Source: Flavobacterium agrisoli (GTDB lineage: Bacteria > Bacteroidota > Bacteroidia > Flavobacteriales > Flavobacteriaceae). From it: 64,000 bases of DNA. The notes under the pieces were generated by a model. That model was not told the origin of the DNA. It saw only the letters and a program-made list of their open reading frames with translations, and did no database searches. Made by a program: the position numbers and the translations under genes. Location: the NCBI RefSeq assembly GCF_016522065.1, contig NZ_JAEHFV010000004.1, positions 186,001 to 250,000 of the forward strand. Reading direction: 5' to 3'. This document shows positions 37,446 to 45,711 of the stretch, one piece after another (positions within the stretch are counted from its first letter, which is position 1; every line of letters begins with the position of its first letter).

Positions 37446-38369
37446 ATGAAATTTTTCAAACTTTTTGCTGTGGCCTTTTTTTTGGCCATAGCGAGCTCGT
37501 GTACTTTAGATAAAACCGATTTTGAAGCCGAATTAGAAACGGAAGTTCCGGAATATTATGAATTTGAAGAAGCCGCTGTATTAACAGTTGAAAATTATAC
37601 GATTCATATTGAGGCCTTAAACGGAACTTTTTATAAAGGGTATAACGAAATTCGATTGCATATTAAAGATGCCCATACTAATACCGAATTAAGCAGTTCG
37701 GAGGTTACTTTTTTACCAATAATTACGCATTTGGCAGGCGATAATGCTTCGGGGCCACATCAATATAAATTGTCGTACAATGCAACCGAAAAATATTATT
37801 CGGGTTATGTGGTTTTTCCTGAAGAATCTTCACAAGGGAATTGGCAATTTTATATCAGTTTTACCGATGCCAATCAGGTTTTTAAAGGAACTCAGCAAGT
37901 GATGGTGGAAACGCAGACCAATAAAAATTTGAACATGGCTTCTTTTATTGGGGCTGATAGTGAGCAGTATTTTATTGCTTTAGTAGCACCTCAAAAACCT
38001 ACAGTAGCCGAAAATAATTTGGTAGCGGGAATTTACAAATACGATAAACCCACAACGAGCGCAGGAACATTTCCAGATCCATCACAATTTTCCTATTCGG
38101 TAGTGTCAAATTATACGTTGAAACTTGATCCAAGAATGCCAGAGCCTTCGATGGGAAATCATTCCTCACCCAATAATAAAGATTTAACGCAGCAAAATGA
38201 TGGTTTGTATCACGGCGTTGTCAATTATACCATGACCGGGAATTGGACGCTGAATTTAATGTTGTTCAATCAAGCCGGACAGTTGTTAAAAGGCACTGTT
38301 GTACCAACCGATTTTACTCCTGGTGTTCAAGGCGTTAAAAGTGAACTTTATATTGATACCTTATTCTAA
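37446..38369 (+). CDS. Lipoprotein with YtkA-like domains, likely copper handling
   Basis: 307 residues. Signal peptide with lipobox AIASSC (Cys19). Two beta domains follow. The second (about 222-290) matches the YtkA/FixH-like pattern, with LDPRMPEPSMGNHSSP, then GLYHGVVNYTMTGNWTLNL; Met231, Met236 and His239 could bind copper. The first (about 45-145) has the same plan (GYNEIRLHIKD, LPIITHLAG, then YYSGYVVFP and GNWQFYISF) but lacks the Met cluster. It probably faces the periplasm or the cell surface. The receptor gene starts 4 nt after its stop, so the two are translated from one mRNA. Confidence 0.7.
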   Translation: MKFFKLFAVAFFLAIASSCTLDKTDFEAELETEVPEYYEFEEAAVLTVENYTIHIEALNGTFYKGYNEIRLHIKDAHTNTELSSSEVTFLPIITHLAGDNASGPHQYKLSYNATEKYYSGYVVFPEESSQGNWQFYISFTDANQVFKGTQQVMVETQTNKNLNMASFIGADSEQYFIALVAPQKPTVAENNLVAGIYKYDKPTTSAGTFPDPSQFSYSVVSNYTLKLDPRMPEPSMGNHSSPNNKDLTQQNDGLYHGVVNYTMTGNWTLNLMLFNQAGQLLKGTVVPTDFTPGVQGVKSELYIDTLF

Positions 38370-38373
38370 AAAC

Positions 38374-40353
38374 ATGAGATATTTACTAATGTTGCTTTTT
38401 TTTGTGGTATCAGTCGCAGCTCAACATACAGCTACGCATCGGGATAGTATTAAAAGTTTGGAAGAAGTAACCATCAAAAGTGCTACAAAAAACAAAATTG
38501 AAACCGAAATGAAAATGGCTATTTCGGTAGATGAATTTTTATCGTCTTCGGCAAATATCAGTTTCATAAAACGCGGTGCCTATGCTTGGGAACCTTTACT
38601 AAACAACATGAGTACCGAACGGTCTACACTTACTATTGATGGCATGCACATTTTTGGCGCTTGTACCGATAAAATGGATCCAATTACTTCGTATGTTGAA
38701 AGTAATAATCTAGCAACAATTGATATAAAATCGGGACAAGAAGGAAACATGCACGGTTCGACAGTAGCTGGGAGTATCGATTTAAAAAGAAAAAGTACTG
38801 CTTTTAGCGAAAACGCATTGTGGAAAGGAACTTATCAATCGGGGTTTGAATTCAATAACAAACAGTTTTTTAATCTAGGAAATGTTTCTTTTTCATCTCA
38901 AAAATGGGTAGCCGATGGAAGTATTTCTTATCGAAAAGCCGAAAATTATTCTGACGGAAATGATGATGAGGTTAACCATTCGCAATTTAAAAAATTCAAT
39001 TCTTCGCTTGGCTTGGCTTATAAAACGAGCGATTTATCTTCGGTACGAGTAGAGGCTATTTTTGATATGGCCAAAGATGTCGGATATCCAGCTTTACCAA
39101 TGGATTTGTGGTTGTCGAGAGCCGTTATTGCTTCGGCTTCTTACAAACTATTGTTTGAAAAAGGGTTGGTTAAAGTTTGGGATTCAAAAGTGTATTTTAA
39201 TGCCATCGAACATTATATGGATGATACGACTCGTCCCGAAAATTTGGTACACATGGACATGCCAGGCTGGAGTACAACCTACGGATTACTATCGAGAATT
39301 AACTTGAAAAAAGAGCAGTATTCTTCTGAAATTCAATTGAACGCGTACGACAATTTATCCATTGCCGAAATGCGAATGTATCCGCAAGATCGAAGCGAAC
39401 GAACCATGTTTGCTTATAGCTGGCCTTGGGTTACCACTCGTTACGCAGGACTTTCTATGAACAATGTTTGGGAAATTTCGGAAAAAAGTCAGGTTAACGT
39501 GGGCGGATCGTTGGGTATAAATTACAATTATTCCAAATACATTGATTTTAACTGGATTTTTCATCCAGGAGCACCACAAGAAAAAACAAGATTTCTACCA
39601 AGCTTAAATGCAGGCTATATTTTTGATAGCAATCAGTTTAATTTTTCGATAGGAACGGGTTATGGGCATAGGGCACCATCGGTTTCCGAAGGTTACGGGT
39701 ATTACATTTACAATAGTTTTGATCGTTACGATTATATTGGAAATCCGAATTTGAAAAATGAAATTTCGTATGAAGCCAATGCAGCTGCTGGTTTTAAGAC
39801 TGATAAATTAAGTGTACAGGGTAAAATTAATTATTTCTATATTCAGAATTACATTATTGGCCGAATTTTAAGTATGGGAAGTCCGATGAATTACCAATCG
39901 GTTGGGGTTAAAGGTTATACTTCTTTGGATTATGCTACCTTGTTGAATATGTCTTTGAACGCAACGTATGATATTTTGCCGCATTTGCATTGGAATGGTG
40001 TATTGACTTACGCACGAGGAATGGATGATAACGGCGGGAATTTACCTTTTATTCGTCCGTTGAGTTATCAAACTTCGCTTCATTTTATGCATAAAAATTT
40101 CGGAATTCAAACTTCGATTAATGGCGATTTCGAACAAATTCATTACAGCCCAGAATATGGCGAAGATGAAACACCTTCTTACACCATTTGGAACATTTCA
40201 GCCGATTATTCGTTTAAAATTAACCGCATGAAAGCAGTAGTTCAAGTAGGTGCCGAAAATATCCTCAACGAATATTACAGCACCTATGCCGATTGGGGAA
40301 ATATTCCAAGAATGGGGCGCAATATTTTTACTTCTTTAAAAGTGAATTTATAA
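38374..40353 (+). CDS. TonB-dependent copper receptor, OprC/NosA-like
   Basis: 659 residues from the ATG at 38374, which opens a clear signal peptide (MRYLLMLLFFVVSVAAQ); an in-frame ATG at 38299 lies inside the upstream gene. The plug (about 28-140) carries TIDGMHIFGACTDKMDPITS, where Cys97-x3-Met101 matches the CxxxM copper site described for Pseudomonas OprC. In the barrel, EHYMDD supplies His280-x-Met282, the matching HxM, and His293-Met294-Asp-Met296 lies close by. The barrel ends NIFTSLKVNL. It would import copper through the outer membrane using TonB. There is no carboxypeptidase-like N-domain, unlike the other receptors in this window. Confidence 0.85.
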   Translation: MRYLLMLLFFVVSVAAQHTATHRDSIKSLEEVTIKSATKNKIETEMKMAISVDEFLSSSANISFIKRGAYAWEPLLNNMSTERSTLTIDGMHIFGACTDKMDPITSYVESNNLATIDIKSGQEGNMHGSTVAGSIDLKRKSTAFSENALWKGTYQSGFEFNNKQFFNLGNVSFSSQKWVADGSISYRKAENYSDGNDDEVNHSQFKKFNSSLGLAYKTSDLSSVRVEAIFDMAKDVGYPALPMDLWLSRAVIASASYKLLFEKGLVKVWDSKVYFNAIEHYMDDTTRPENLVHMDMPGWSTTYGLLSRINLKKEQYSSEIQLNAYDNLSIAEMRMYPQDRSERTMFAYSWPWVTTRYAGLSMNNVWEISEKSQVNVGGSLGINYNYSKYIDFNWIFHPGAPQEKTRFLPSLNAGYIFDSNQFNFSIGTGYGHRAPSVSEGYGYYIYNSFDRYDYIGNPNLKNEISYEANAAAGFKTDKLSVQGKINYFYIQNYIIGRILSMGSPMNYQSVGVKGYTSLDYATLLNMSLNATYDILPHLHWNGVLTYARGMDDNGGNLPFIRPLSYQTSLHFMHKNFGIQTSINGDFEQIHYSPEYGEDETPSYTIWNISADYSFKINRMKAVVQVGAENILNEYYSTYADWGNIPRMGRNIFTSLKVNL

Positions 40354-40356
40354 AAG

Positions 40357-40725
40357 ATGAAGAACGTTTTTAGCATCACGATGATATTCCTGTTTCTGTT
40401 GGTTTCCTTCCAGCAGGCATTGATTTTGGTGCATTTTGAACTAAATCAAAAAAGTATAGAAGCCGATTTTTGTGTCAATAAAAATAAACCAGAATTACAA
40501 TGCCACGGAAAATGTCACTTGAAAAAAGAATTAGAAAAATCAGATAAATCGGATTTAGAATTAAAGAGTATTGGCAAGAAAATCGAAGTTTTTTTGCATT
40601 CCAATACCGAGTTTTATATTCAGCTTCAACCGTTATTTCGAATAAAAGAAGAATCCTTTTATAAAGAAAAAAAGCTTCTAATGACTCATTTTGAAATTTT
40701 ACATCCGCCGCCTAATTTCTTGTAG
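40357..40725 (+). CDS. Small exported protein with C-x9-C-x3-C-H motif (copy B)
   Basis: 122 residues, the same length as the copy encoded at 36869. An N-terminal hydrophobic segment (about 5-25) is followed by CVNKNKPELQCHGKCHL, with Cys39, Cys49, Cys53 and His54 (and His50 just after the second Cys), then KKELEKS. The end is ILHPPPNFL, again rich in Pro. It starts 3 nt after the copper receptor stop, so it is tightly coupled to it. A role in receiving copper beneath the receptor is a reasonable inference; no named family is recognised. Confidence 0.75.
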   Translation: MKNVFSITMIFLFLLVSFQQALILVHFELNQKSIEADFCVNKNKPELQCHGKCHLKKELEKSDKSDLELKSIGKKIEVFLHSNTEFYIQLQPLFRIKEESFYKEKKLLMTHFEILHPPPNFL

Positions 40726-40777
40726 AATAACCTAACTAGAAAAATTACCATTACAGAAATTAAAAAAAAATATAAAA

Positions 40778-41650
40778 ATGAAAAATTTTAAAAAATACCT
40801 TTTATTAGTTGTGGCCGGTTTGGCATTTGTTTCTTGCTCAGACGATGGTGATAACCCTGTAGCAAATAATGTAACCTTGTCATTTAATAATACATTCAAA
40901 AATAGTACGATTGTATTAGGAAATGCAACGTCAGCATCCGCAACTGCAAATACATCCGCAGCTGGACAGGTTCATCATTTTTCAGAATTGAAATATGTAA
41001 TTAGCAACATTCGTTTAGTTAAAGCCGACGGAACTGAAATACCGTACAACGTAAACGATTTAGACAAAGGAGCGGCCGTAATCGATCAAGCTAAGGCGGC
41101 TTCGTTGAATTATGTTTTAAGTAATATTCCTTCGGCAACATACAAACAAATTAAATTTGGCTTAGGAGTAAAAACCGATTTAAATACGTTAGATGAAGTT
41201 CGTTTTCCTGTTTTTTACGCAACGGCTGGCGCTAACGATACCGAAATGCATTGGGAGTGGGGTACTGGTTATCGCTTTACTAAAATTGAAGGTTTTTACG
41301 ATACCGATAACAAACAATTATCCATTCATACCGGGAGTACGGTATCAGGTACTATGGGCGATTCGGCTACTTATGTGCAAGGAGTAGATGCTTACCGCGA
41401 TATTACTTTGGATTTGACTACTAATGCCGTGGTGGGAAAAAATGCACCTAAAATTACTATCAAAGCTGATTTTGATAAATTACTAAGCGGAAAAATAAAT
41501 ACAATTACATTAAGCTCAACTGGGATGAATGCTAATGCAACTCCAAGTGTGCATACCGCTGCCAATATGGTAAAATATGTGGACAATATTGGAGGCAATG
41601 GTTCTTCCGATGTTAAAGGAATGTTTTCTGTTGAAAATGTAGAAAACTAA
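40778..41650 (+). CDS. mbnP: MbnP-family copper-binding lipoprotein
   Basis: 290 residues. Lipobox AFVSC (Cys20). MbnP features are HHFSELKYVISNIRLVKADG (about 66-85) and TEMHWEWGTGYRFTKIEG (about 155-172), which contains Trp159 and Trp161. In characterised MbnP, the di-haem enzyme MbnH oxidises a tryptophan to kynurenine, creating a high-affinity copper site. The mbnH gene follows, with a terminator hairpin between the two. The protein is probably anchored at the outer or inner membrane facing the periplasm. Confidence 0.87.
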   Translation: MKNFKKYLLLVVAGLAFVSCSDDGDNPVANNVTLSFNNTFKNSTIVLGNATSASATANTSAAGQVHHFSELKYVISNIRLVKADGTEIPYNVNDLDKGAAVIDQAKAASLNYVLSNIPSATYKQIKFGLGVKTDLNTLDEVRFPVFYATAGANDTEMHWEWGTGYRFTKIEGFYDTDNKQLSIHTGSTVSGTMGDSATYVQGVDAYRDITLDLTTNAVVGKNAPKITIKADFDKLLSGKINTITLSSTGMNANATPSVHTAANMVKYVDNIGGNGSSDVKGMFSVENVEN

Positions 41651-41660
41651 AAATAAATTT

Positions 41661-41699
41661 CAGAACCATCTGATTTAGGAGTTAGATGGTTCTGTTTTT
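41661..41699 (+). terminator. Terminator-like hairpin between mbnP and mbnH
   Basis: An 11-bp perfect stem (41661-41671 with 41684-41694), 12-nt loop and five T lie in the 62-nt gap between the two genes, 13 nt before the mbnH ATG. Partial readthrough would give more MbnP than MbnH. Confidence 0.85.
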
Positions 41700-41712
41700 A
41701 AATTCATTTATA

Positions 41713-42732
41713 ATGAAAAAATTAATCGGTATCTTATTGCTTTCCTTATGGTTTGTGTCTTGCAGCAGTGAAGAGTCTGATAGGGTTACTATCGATAATC
41801 CCGAGATTTCAATGGAGATTCCGGCAGGTTTTCCAGAGGTGAATGTTTCTTTTACTACAAATAAACCAACCCAATATGGCGTAGAATTAGGTGCAAAACT
41901 TTTTTCTGACAAACGTTTCAGTGCCAATAATACCGTTTCGTGCGCTAGTTGTCATATTCCAACATCTGCATTTGCCGATCATAATCCGCAGGCAATTGGG
42001 ATAGAAAATAGAGTAGGACTACGAAACACGCCTTCGCTTCAGAATTTAGCTTTTCTGCAATTTTACAATTGGGATGGAAACAAACTGCAACTCGAAAATC
42101 AGCCGTTGGTTCCGATTATTACACACGAAGAAATGGATTCTTCTATTTTAGAAGTAATCGGAAAAATTCAAGGAGATGCCACGTATAAAGATTTATTTGA
42201 CAAAGCTTTTGGAGATGAGAATATTACCCCAGAGCGCATTTACAAAAGCATCGCGCAATTTGAATATACCTTAATTTCGGCCAATAGCAAATACGATAAA
42301 GTGAAACGAAACGAAGCTGCTTTTGCGGAAACAGAAGCAAAAGGATACGCGGTTTTTCAGCAAAAATGTGTTAGTTGTCACAGCACCGAATTGTTTACAG
42401 ACCAAAGTTTTAGGAATATAGGTTTTCCAATAAATACCGATACAAATGAAGCTGGAAGAGCCCGAGTAACCGGAAATATGGAAGATTATATGCGTTTTCG
42501 AGTTCCTTCATTACGCAATGTAGCCCTTACCGCACCTTACGGGAGTTTTGGGCAGTTTGCCTCTCTTGAGGCTGTTTTGGATTATTTTGATAAAGGTGTT
42601 TTAGATGCCGAGAATTTAGATGCAATTTTCAAAAAGAACGGCAATAAAATTTCGCTCTCTACAACCGAAAAAGTACAACTCATTGCCTTTTTAAACACTT
42701 TAACCGATGAGCAATTCTTGAAAAAACAATAA
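41713..42732 (+). CDS. mbnH: MbnH-like di-haem cytochrome c peroxidase/MauG family lipoprotein
   Basis: 339 residues from the ATG at 41713 (an in-frame ATG at 41686 lies inside the hairpin and is unlikely). Lipobox WFVSC (Cys17). Two haem c sites: Cys77-Ala-Ser-Cys80-His81 and Cys219-Val-Ser-Cys222-His223. FADHNPQAIGIENRVGLRNTPSL and FRVPSLRNVALTAPYGSFG are typical of the di-haem peroxidase/MauG superfamily. Being next to mbnP, it most likely oxidises a Trp of MbnP rather than acting as a general peroxidase; this is by analogy with the characterised pair. Confidence 0.85.
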   Translation: MKKLIGILLLSLWFVSCSSEESDRVTIDNPEISMEIPAGFPEVNVSFTTNKPTQYGVELGAKLFSDKRFSANNTVSCASCHIPTSAFADHNPQAIGIENRVGLRNTPSLQNLAFLQFYNWDGNKLQLENQPLVPIITHEEMDSSILEVIGKIQGDATYKDLFDKAFGDENITPERIYKSIAQFEYTLISANSKYDKVKRNEAAFAETEAKGYAVFQQKCVSCHSTELFTDQSFRNIGFPINTDTNEAGRARVTGNMEDYMRFRVPSLRNVALTAPYGSFGQFASLEAVLDYFDKGVLDAENLDAIFKKNGNKISLSTTEKVQLIAFLNTLTDEQFLKKQ

Positions 42733-42806
42733 ATAAATTCGGTGAAAATAGCCATGACAATTTACTTTTGAAAATAGAAGTAGTAAATAGTACTTATAAA
42801 GTATGT

Positions 42807-42850
42807 AAATACCCTAATAGAATTGTGAAAAATTTTTTAGGGTATTTTTT
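42807..42850 (+). terminator. Terminator after mbnH
   Basis: An 11-bp stem (42807-42817 with 42837-42847), loop 19 nt, followed by T residues. It ends the copper locus. Confidence 0.75.
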
Positions 42851-43091
42851 TATGCTTTTATTTTATTGTTTTAGAGTATTTTATGCTTTAGTTTGAAATA
42901 ATCTAACATATTTTTTTGTTTTTGTGTATGTAAAAATACGTAAGTATTGTTACTTAGTATTCTTTTGTTTACTTTTACCCGCAATAAATTATGACTAACG
43001 ACACGTTGAATAATTGTGAAAAGGATTTAATATGAATTGTGTTACATTTTTTCATAACTTTAAAGACTGTATTTTTTGAAGTTGTAATTAT
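42851..43091. other. Gene-free upstream region of the nitrate operon
   Basis: The whole 42733-43137 gap is 405 nt and very AT-rich. It holds the mbnH terminator on the left, a dyad at 42935-42961 and a terminator-like hairpin at 43092-43125. I find no exact TTG-N17-23-TAnnTTTG promoter and no convincing reading frame. Confidence 0.6.
42935..42961. promoter_or_regulatory. Imperfect dyad, candidate operator of the nitrate operon
   Basis: Arms AATAC(g)TAAGTA and TACTTAGTATT around TTGT: 11 paired bases with one unpaired G on the left arm. It lies 177 nt before the NarK start. The size suits a dimeric regulator of the CRP/FNR type, but the sequence is not a match I can assign. Confidence 0.4.
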
Positions 43092-43125
43092 AAAGTGCTT
43101 ATTATGAATAGATAAGTGCTTTTTT
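43092..43125 (+). promoter_or_regulatory. Terminator-like hairpin just before narK, candidate attenuator
   Basis: An 11-bp stem (43092-43102 with 43112-43122, two G-U wobbles), 9-nt loop and a run of six T (43120-43125) end 12 nt before the narK ATG. Its place inside the leader, with no gene ahead of it for 360 nt, points to transcription attenuation rather than the end of a gene. Confidence 0.5.
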
Positions 43126-43137
43126 AAAATAATAAGT

Positions 43138-44610
43138 ATGTCGCAACAATCCCTTTCGCATCGTATATTGTTTTTAAACACTTTAGCTTTTGCTATTTGT
43201 TTTGCCTGTTGGACACTCAACGGCGTATTGGTTACATTTTTAGTAGACAAAGGTATTTTTGATTGGAGTGTGGTTCAAATTGGTTGGTTATTGGGTATTC
43301 CGGTTTTAACAGGCTCGGTAATGCGTTTTCCAATGGGGATTTTAACCGATAAATTCGGGGGGAGAATAGTCTATTCGGCATTGTTGATTTTGGCATCTAT
43401 TCCTTTGTTTTTATTGCCATTGGCAACTAACTATTTTATGTTTGCTTTGTTGAGTTTTTGCTTCGGAATGGTTGGAACAAGTTTTGCCGTGGGCGTTGCT
43501 TATACCTCATTATGGTATCCGAAAGAATGGCAAGGAAGAGCATTAGGGATTTTTGGAATGGGAACAGCGGGTGCTTCGGTAACGCCTTTTATAGCGCCCA
43601 CGCTTTTAGCACGTTTTTCCGAATCGGATCCTGAAAATGGTTGGAAATGGCTGCCTATTTTATACGGTGCTGCGCTGCTTTTAATGGGTATTGTTTTTAT
43701 CATTTTTTCGAAAACAAAAAAAGTTGAAGGAGAATCTAAGTCGGTTAAAGAATTGTTGCAACCCTTAAAGCGTGTTCGTGTTTGGCGATTCGGGACTTAT
43801 TACTTTTTAGTATTTGGTTCCTTTGTTTCGTTTTCGCAATGGTTGCTACCTAATTTCATGAATGTGTATCATACCTCATTAATTTTAGGAGGATTGTTCA
43901 CTACATGTTTTAGTTTGCCTGCTGGAATTATTCGGGCGTTTGGGGGTTATTTATCAGATAAATTCGGAGCTCGAAAAGTGATGTATTGGGTGTTGAGTAG
44001 TTCGGTGGTCTTAAGTTTTTTGCTGCTTTTTCCTAAAATGAACATTACCACAGCCGGAAGCGGTTTGATGGCAAGTAAAGCGGGAATAGTTACTACAGTT
44101 TCGAAAGAAAAAATTGTAGTTGACGAAAAAGTATACCCTTTGAAGCCATTTGATAAAGATGCCAAATACAACGCCTATTTTCCATCAAAAAAAACATGGC
44201 AAGAGGCGGTAGTTGAAGTGAATCAGCAAATTCAGAAAAAAGAATTGATTGCTGATGGTATTACCCAAATTCATTTTGAAGCCAATATGTGGGTTTATTT
44301 GGTTTTGGTAATCTTAATTGGTGCTTGTTGGGGGATAGGCTCTGCAGCTGTTTACAAGCATATTCCAGAATATTTCCCGAATGAAGTGGGGGTAATAGGA
44401 GGAATGGTGGGTATGATTGGAGGACTAGGTGGTTTTATAGGGCCGATAGTATTTGGATATTTACTTTCGTTTACTGGGTTTTGGACCAGTTCGTGGATGT
44501 TTATTTTAATACTCTCATTAATTTGTTTGATTTGGATGCATCGTGTTATCGTGAAAATGACCCACGAACGTTTACCTGATTATGCAAAAGATATCGATAG
44601 AAAAGAATAA
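43138..44610 (+). CDS. narK: NarK/NasA-type nitrate/nitrite MFS transporter
   Basis: 490 residues, 12 transmembrane helices. Nitrate-porter-like motifs are RFPMGILTDKFGGR after helix 2, FCFGMVGTSFAVGVAYTSLWYP, and the mirror motif GIIRAFGGYLSDKFGAR in the second half. A loop of about 80 residues (about 300-380, SGLMASKAGIVTTVSKEKIVV to ITQIHFEAN) sits between two helices of the second half, longer than in E. coli NarK. It brings nitrate in (or exchanges it for nitrite) for the reductase genes that follow; the next gene begins 10 nt downstream. Confidence 0.9.
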   Translation: MSQQSLSHRILFLNTLAFAICFACWTLNGVLVTFLVDKGIFDWSVVQIGWLLGIPVLTGSVMRFPMGILTDKFGGRIVYSALLILASIPLFLLPLATNYFMFALLSFCFGMVGTSFAVGVAYTSLWYPKEWQGRALGIFGMGTAGASVTPFIAPTLLARFSESDPENGWKWLPILYGAALLLMGIVFIIFSKTKKVEGESKSVKELLQPLKRVRVWRFGTYYFLVFGSFVSFSQWLLPNFMNVYHTSLILGGLFTTCFSLPAGIIRAFGGYLSDKFGARKVMYWVLSSSVVLSFLLLFPKMNITTAGSGLMASKAGIVTTVSKEKIVVDEKVYPLKPFDKDAKYNAYFPSKKTWQEAVVEVNQQIQKKELIADGITQIHFEANMWVYLVLVILIGACWGIGSAAVYKHIPEYFPNEVGVIGGMVGMIGGLGGFIGPIVFGYLLSFTGFWTSSWMFILILSLICLIWMHRVIVKMTHERLPDYAKDIDRKE

Positions 44611-44620
44611 AATTATAAGA

Positions 44621-45673
44621 ATGAAAAAGAGTAGAACCTTTAACAGGAAAGCATTATTAATAGCGAGTGGACTTTCGGCTATCATGGTGGCAAGTGTTTT
44701 TTACGGTTCGCGTAAATTGCAAAATTTTGATGCGGCTTTAATTACCTATTTATTCGGAACCGTGTTTGCTTTTTTCGGAATTGTGTACCGCTATTCAGTT
44801 TGGTTACAAAGACCGCCTACTTGGTTGTATTTCAAAAGAAGTATGCAATTTTTATTTAAAGGAAAAGTATTTTCACATTTTTGGTTTTTAAGTAAAGAAA
44901 CAGTCAATAATATTGCTTTACAAAGATTTATTTATCCCAGAAGCCAGTACCGATGGGTGGCGCATTTTTGTATTGCCTTAGGTTGTATGTCGGCCTTTGC
45001 AATTACATTTCCGCTTACATTTGGTTGGATCCATTTTACTTTAGCGCCCGGTTCTATTTCTGTTTATGAAGCCCATTTTTTTGGTTTTAAAGTATTCGAT
45101 TTTGAATTAGGTTCGTTAATTGCCTTTCTTACGTTTCATGCCTTAAATTGGTCGTCATGGTTGGTTATTATTGGTTCGGTTTATTATTTAAGAAGACGCT
45201 TAACCAATCCGGGTTTGATTGCAACCCAAACTTTTGAAGGTGATTTGTTGCCCTTAATTCTTTTAATTGCTATTTCGGTAACCGGCCTTTTCTTAACCTA
45301 TTCTTATCAATTCATGAAAGGTTTTGCTTTCGATTTTATGGCGGTTTTACATGCCGTAACCGTTATTATGTTTTTGATTTGGATTCCGTTTGGTAAATTT
45401 TTTCATATTATTCAACGTCCGGCACAAATAGCGGCACATATTTATAAAAGAGAAGGGGTTCAAAGAGGTATGGCTGTTTGCGAGCATACTGGTGCCGAAT
45501 TTACAACGCAATTGCATGTAGATGATTTAAAAGAATTAACTCGTGAATTGGGTTTTGATTTCGATAGAGAAGATGGTACATCACACTTGGATTTAAGTCC
45601 CGAAGGCAAACGATCTCGATTAGCACAAGCGCATTTGAAAGCCAGACAAGAAGGCGGAAATTTATTCGGTTAA
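44621..45673 (+). CDS. Membrane cytochrome b-like subunit of the nitrate reductase cluster
   Basis: 350 residues from the ATG at 44621. About six transmembrane helices. His residues within or at the edge of helices ([32 protein letters not shown]) could bind b-type haems as in NarI and related quinol-oxidising subunits. The C-terminal 100 residues are soluble. It probably takes electrons from menaquinol and passes them to the reductase. The match is structural rather than to a single named family, so the exact type is uncertain. Confidence 0.65.
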   Translation: MKKSRTFNRKALLIASGLSAIMVASVFYGSRKLQNFDAALITYLFGTVFAFFGIVYRYSVWLQRPPTWLYFKRSMQFLFKGKVFSHFWFLSKETVNNIALQRFIYPRSQYRWVAHFCIALGCMSAFAITFPLTFGWIHFTLAPGSISVYEAHFFGFKVFDFELGSLIAFLTFHALNWSSWLVIIGSVYYLRRRLTNPGLIATQTFEGDLLPLILLIAISVTGLFLTYSYQFMKGFAFDFMAVLHAVTVIMFLIWIPFGKFFHIIQRPAQIAAHIYKREGVQRGMAVCEHTGAEFTTQLHVDDLKELTRELGFDFDREDGTSHLDLSPEGKRSRLAQAHLKARQEGGNLFG

Positions 45674-45711
45674 AAGAAAAAAGCTTTAGTGTTTCACTAA
45701 AAAAAATAAAA

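Noticed and set aside
44020-44290. Long loop in the NarK protein as a possible inserted domain
   Set aside because: The loop is in frame, hydrophilic and seems to occur in other NarK-like proteins of this group, so it is noted in the gene entry only.
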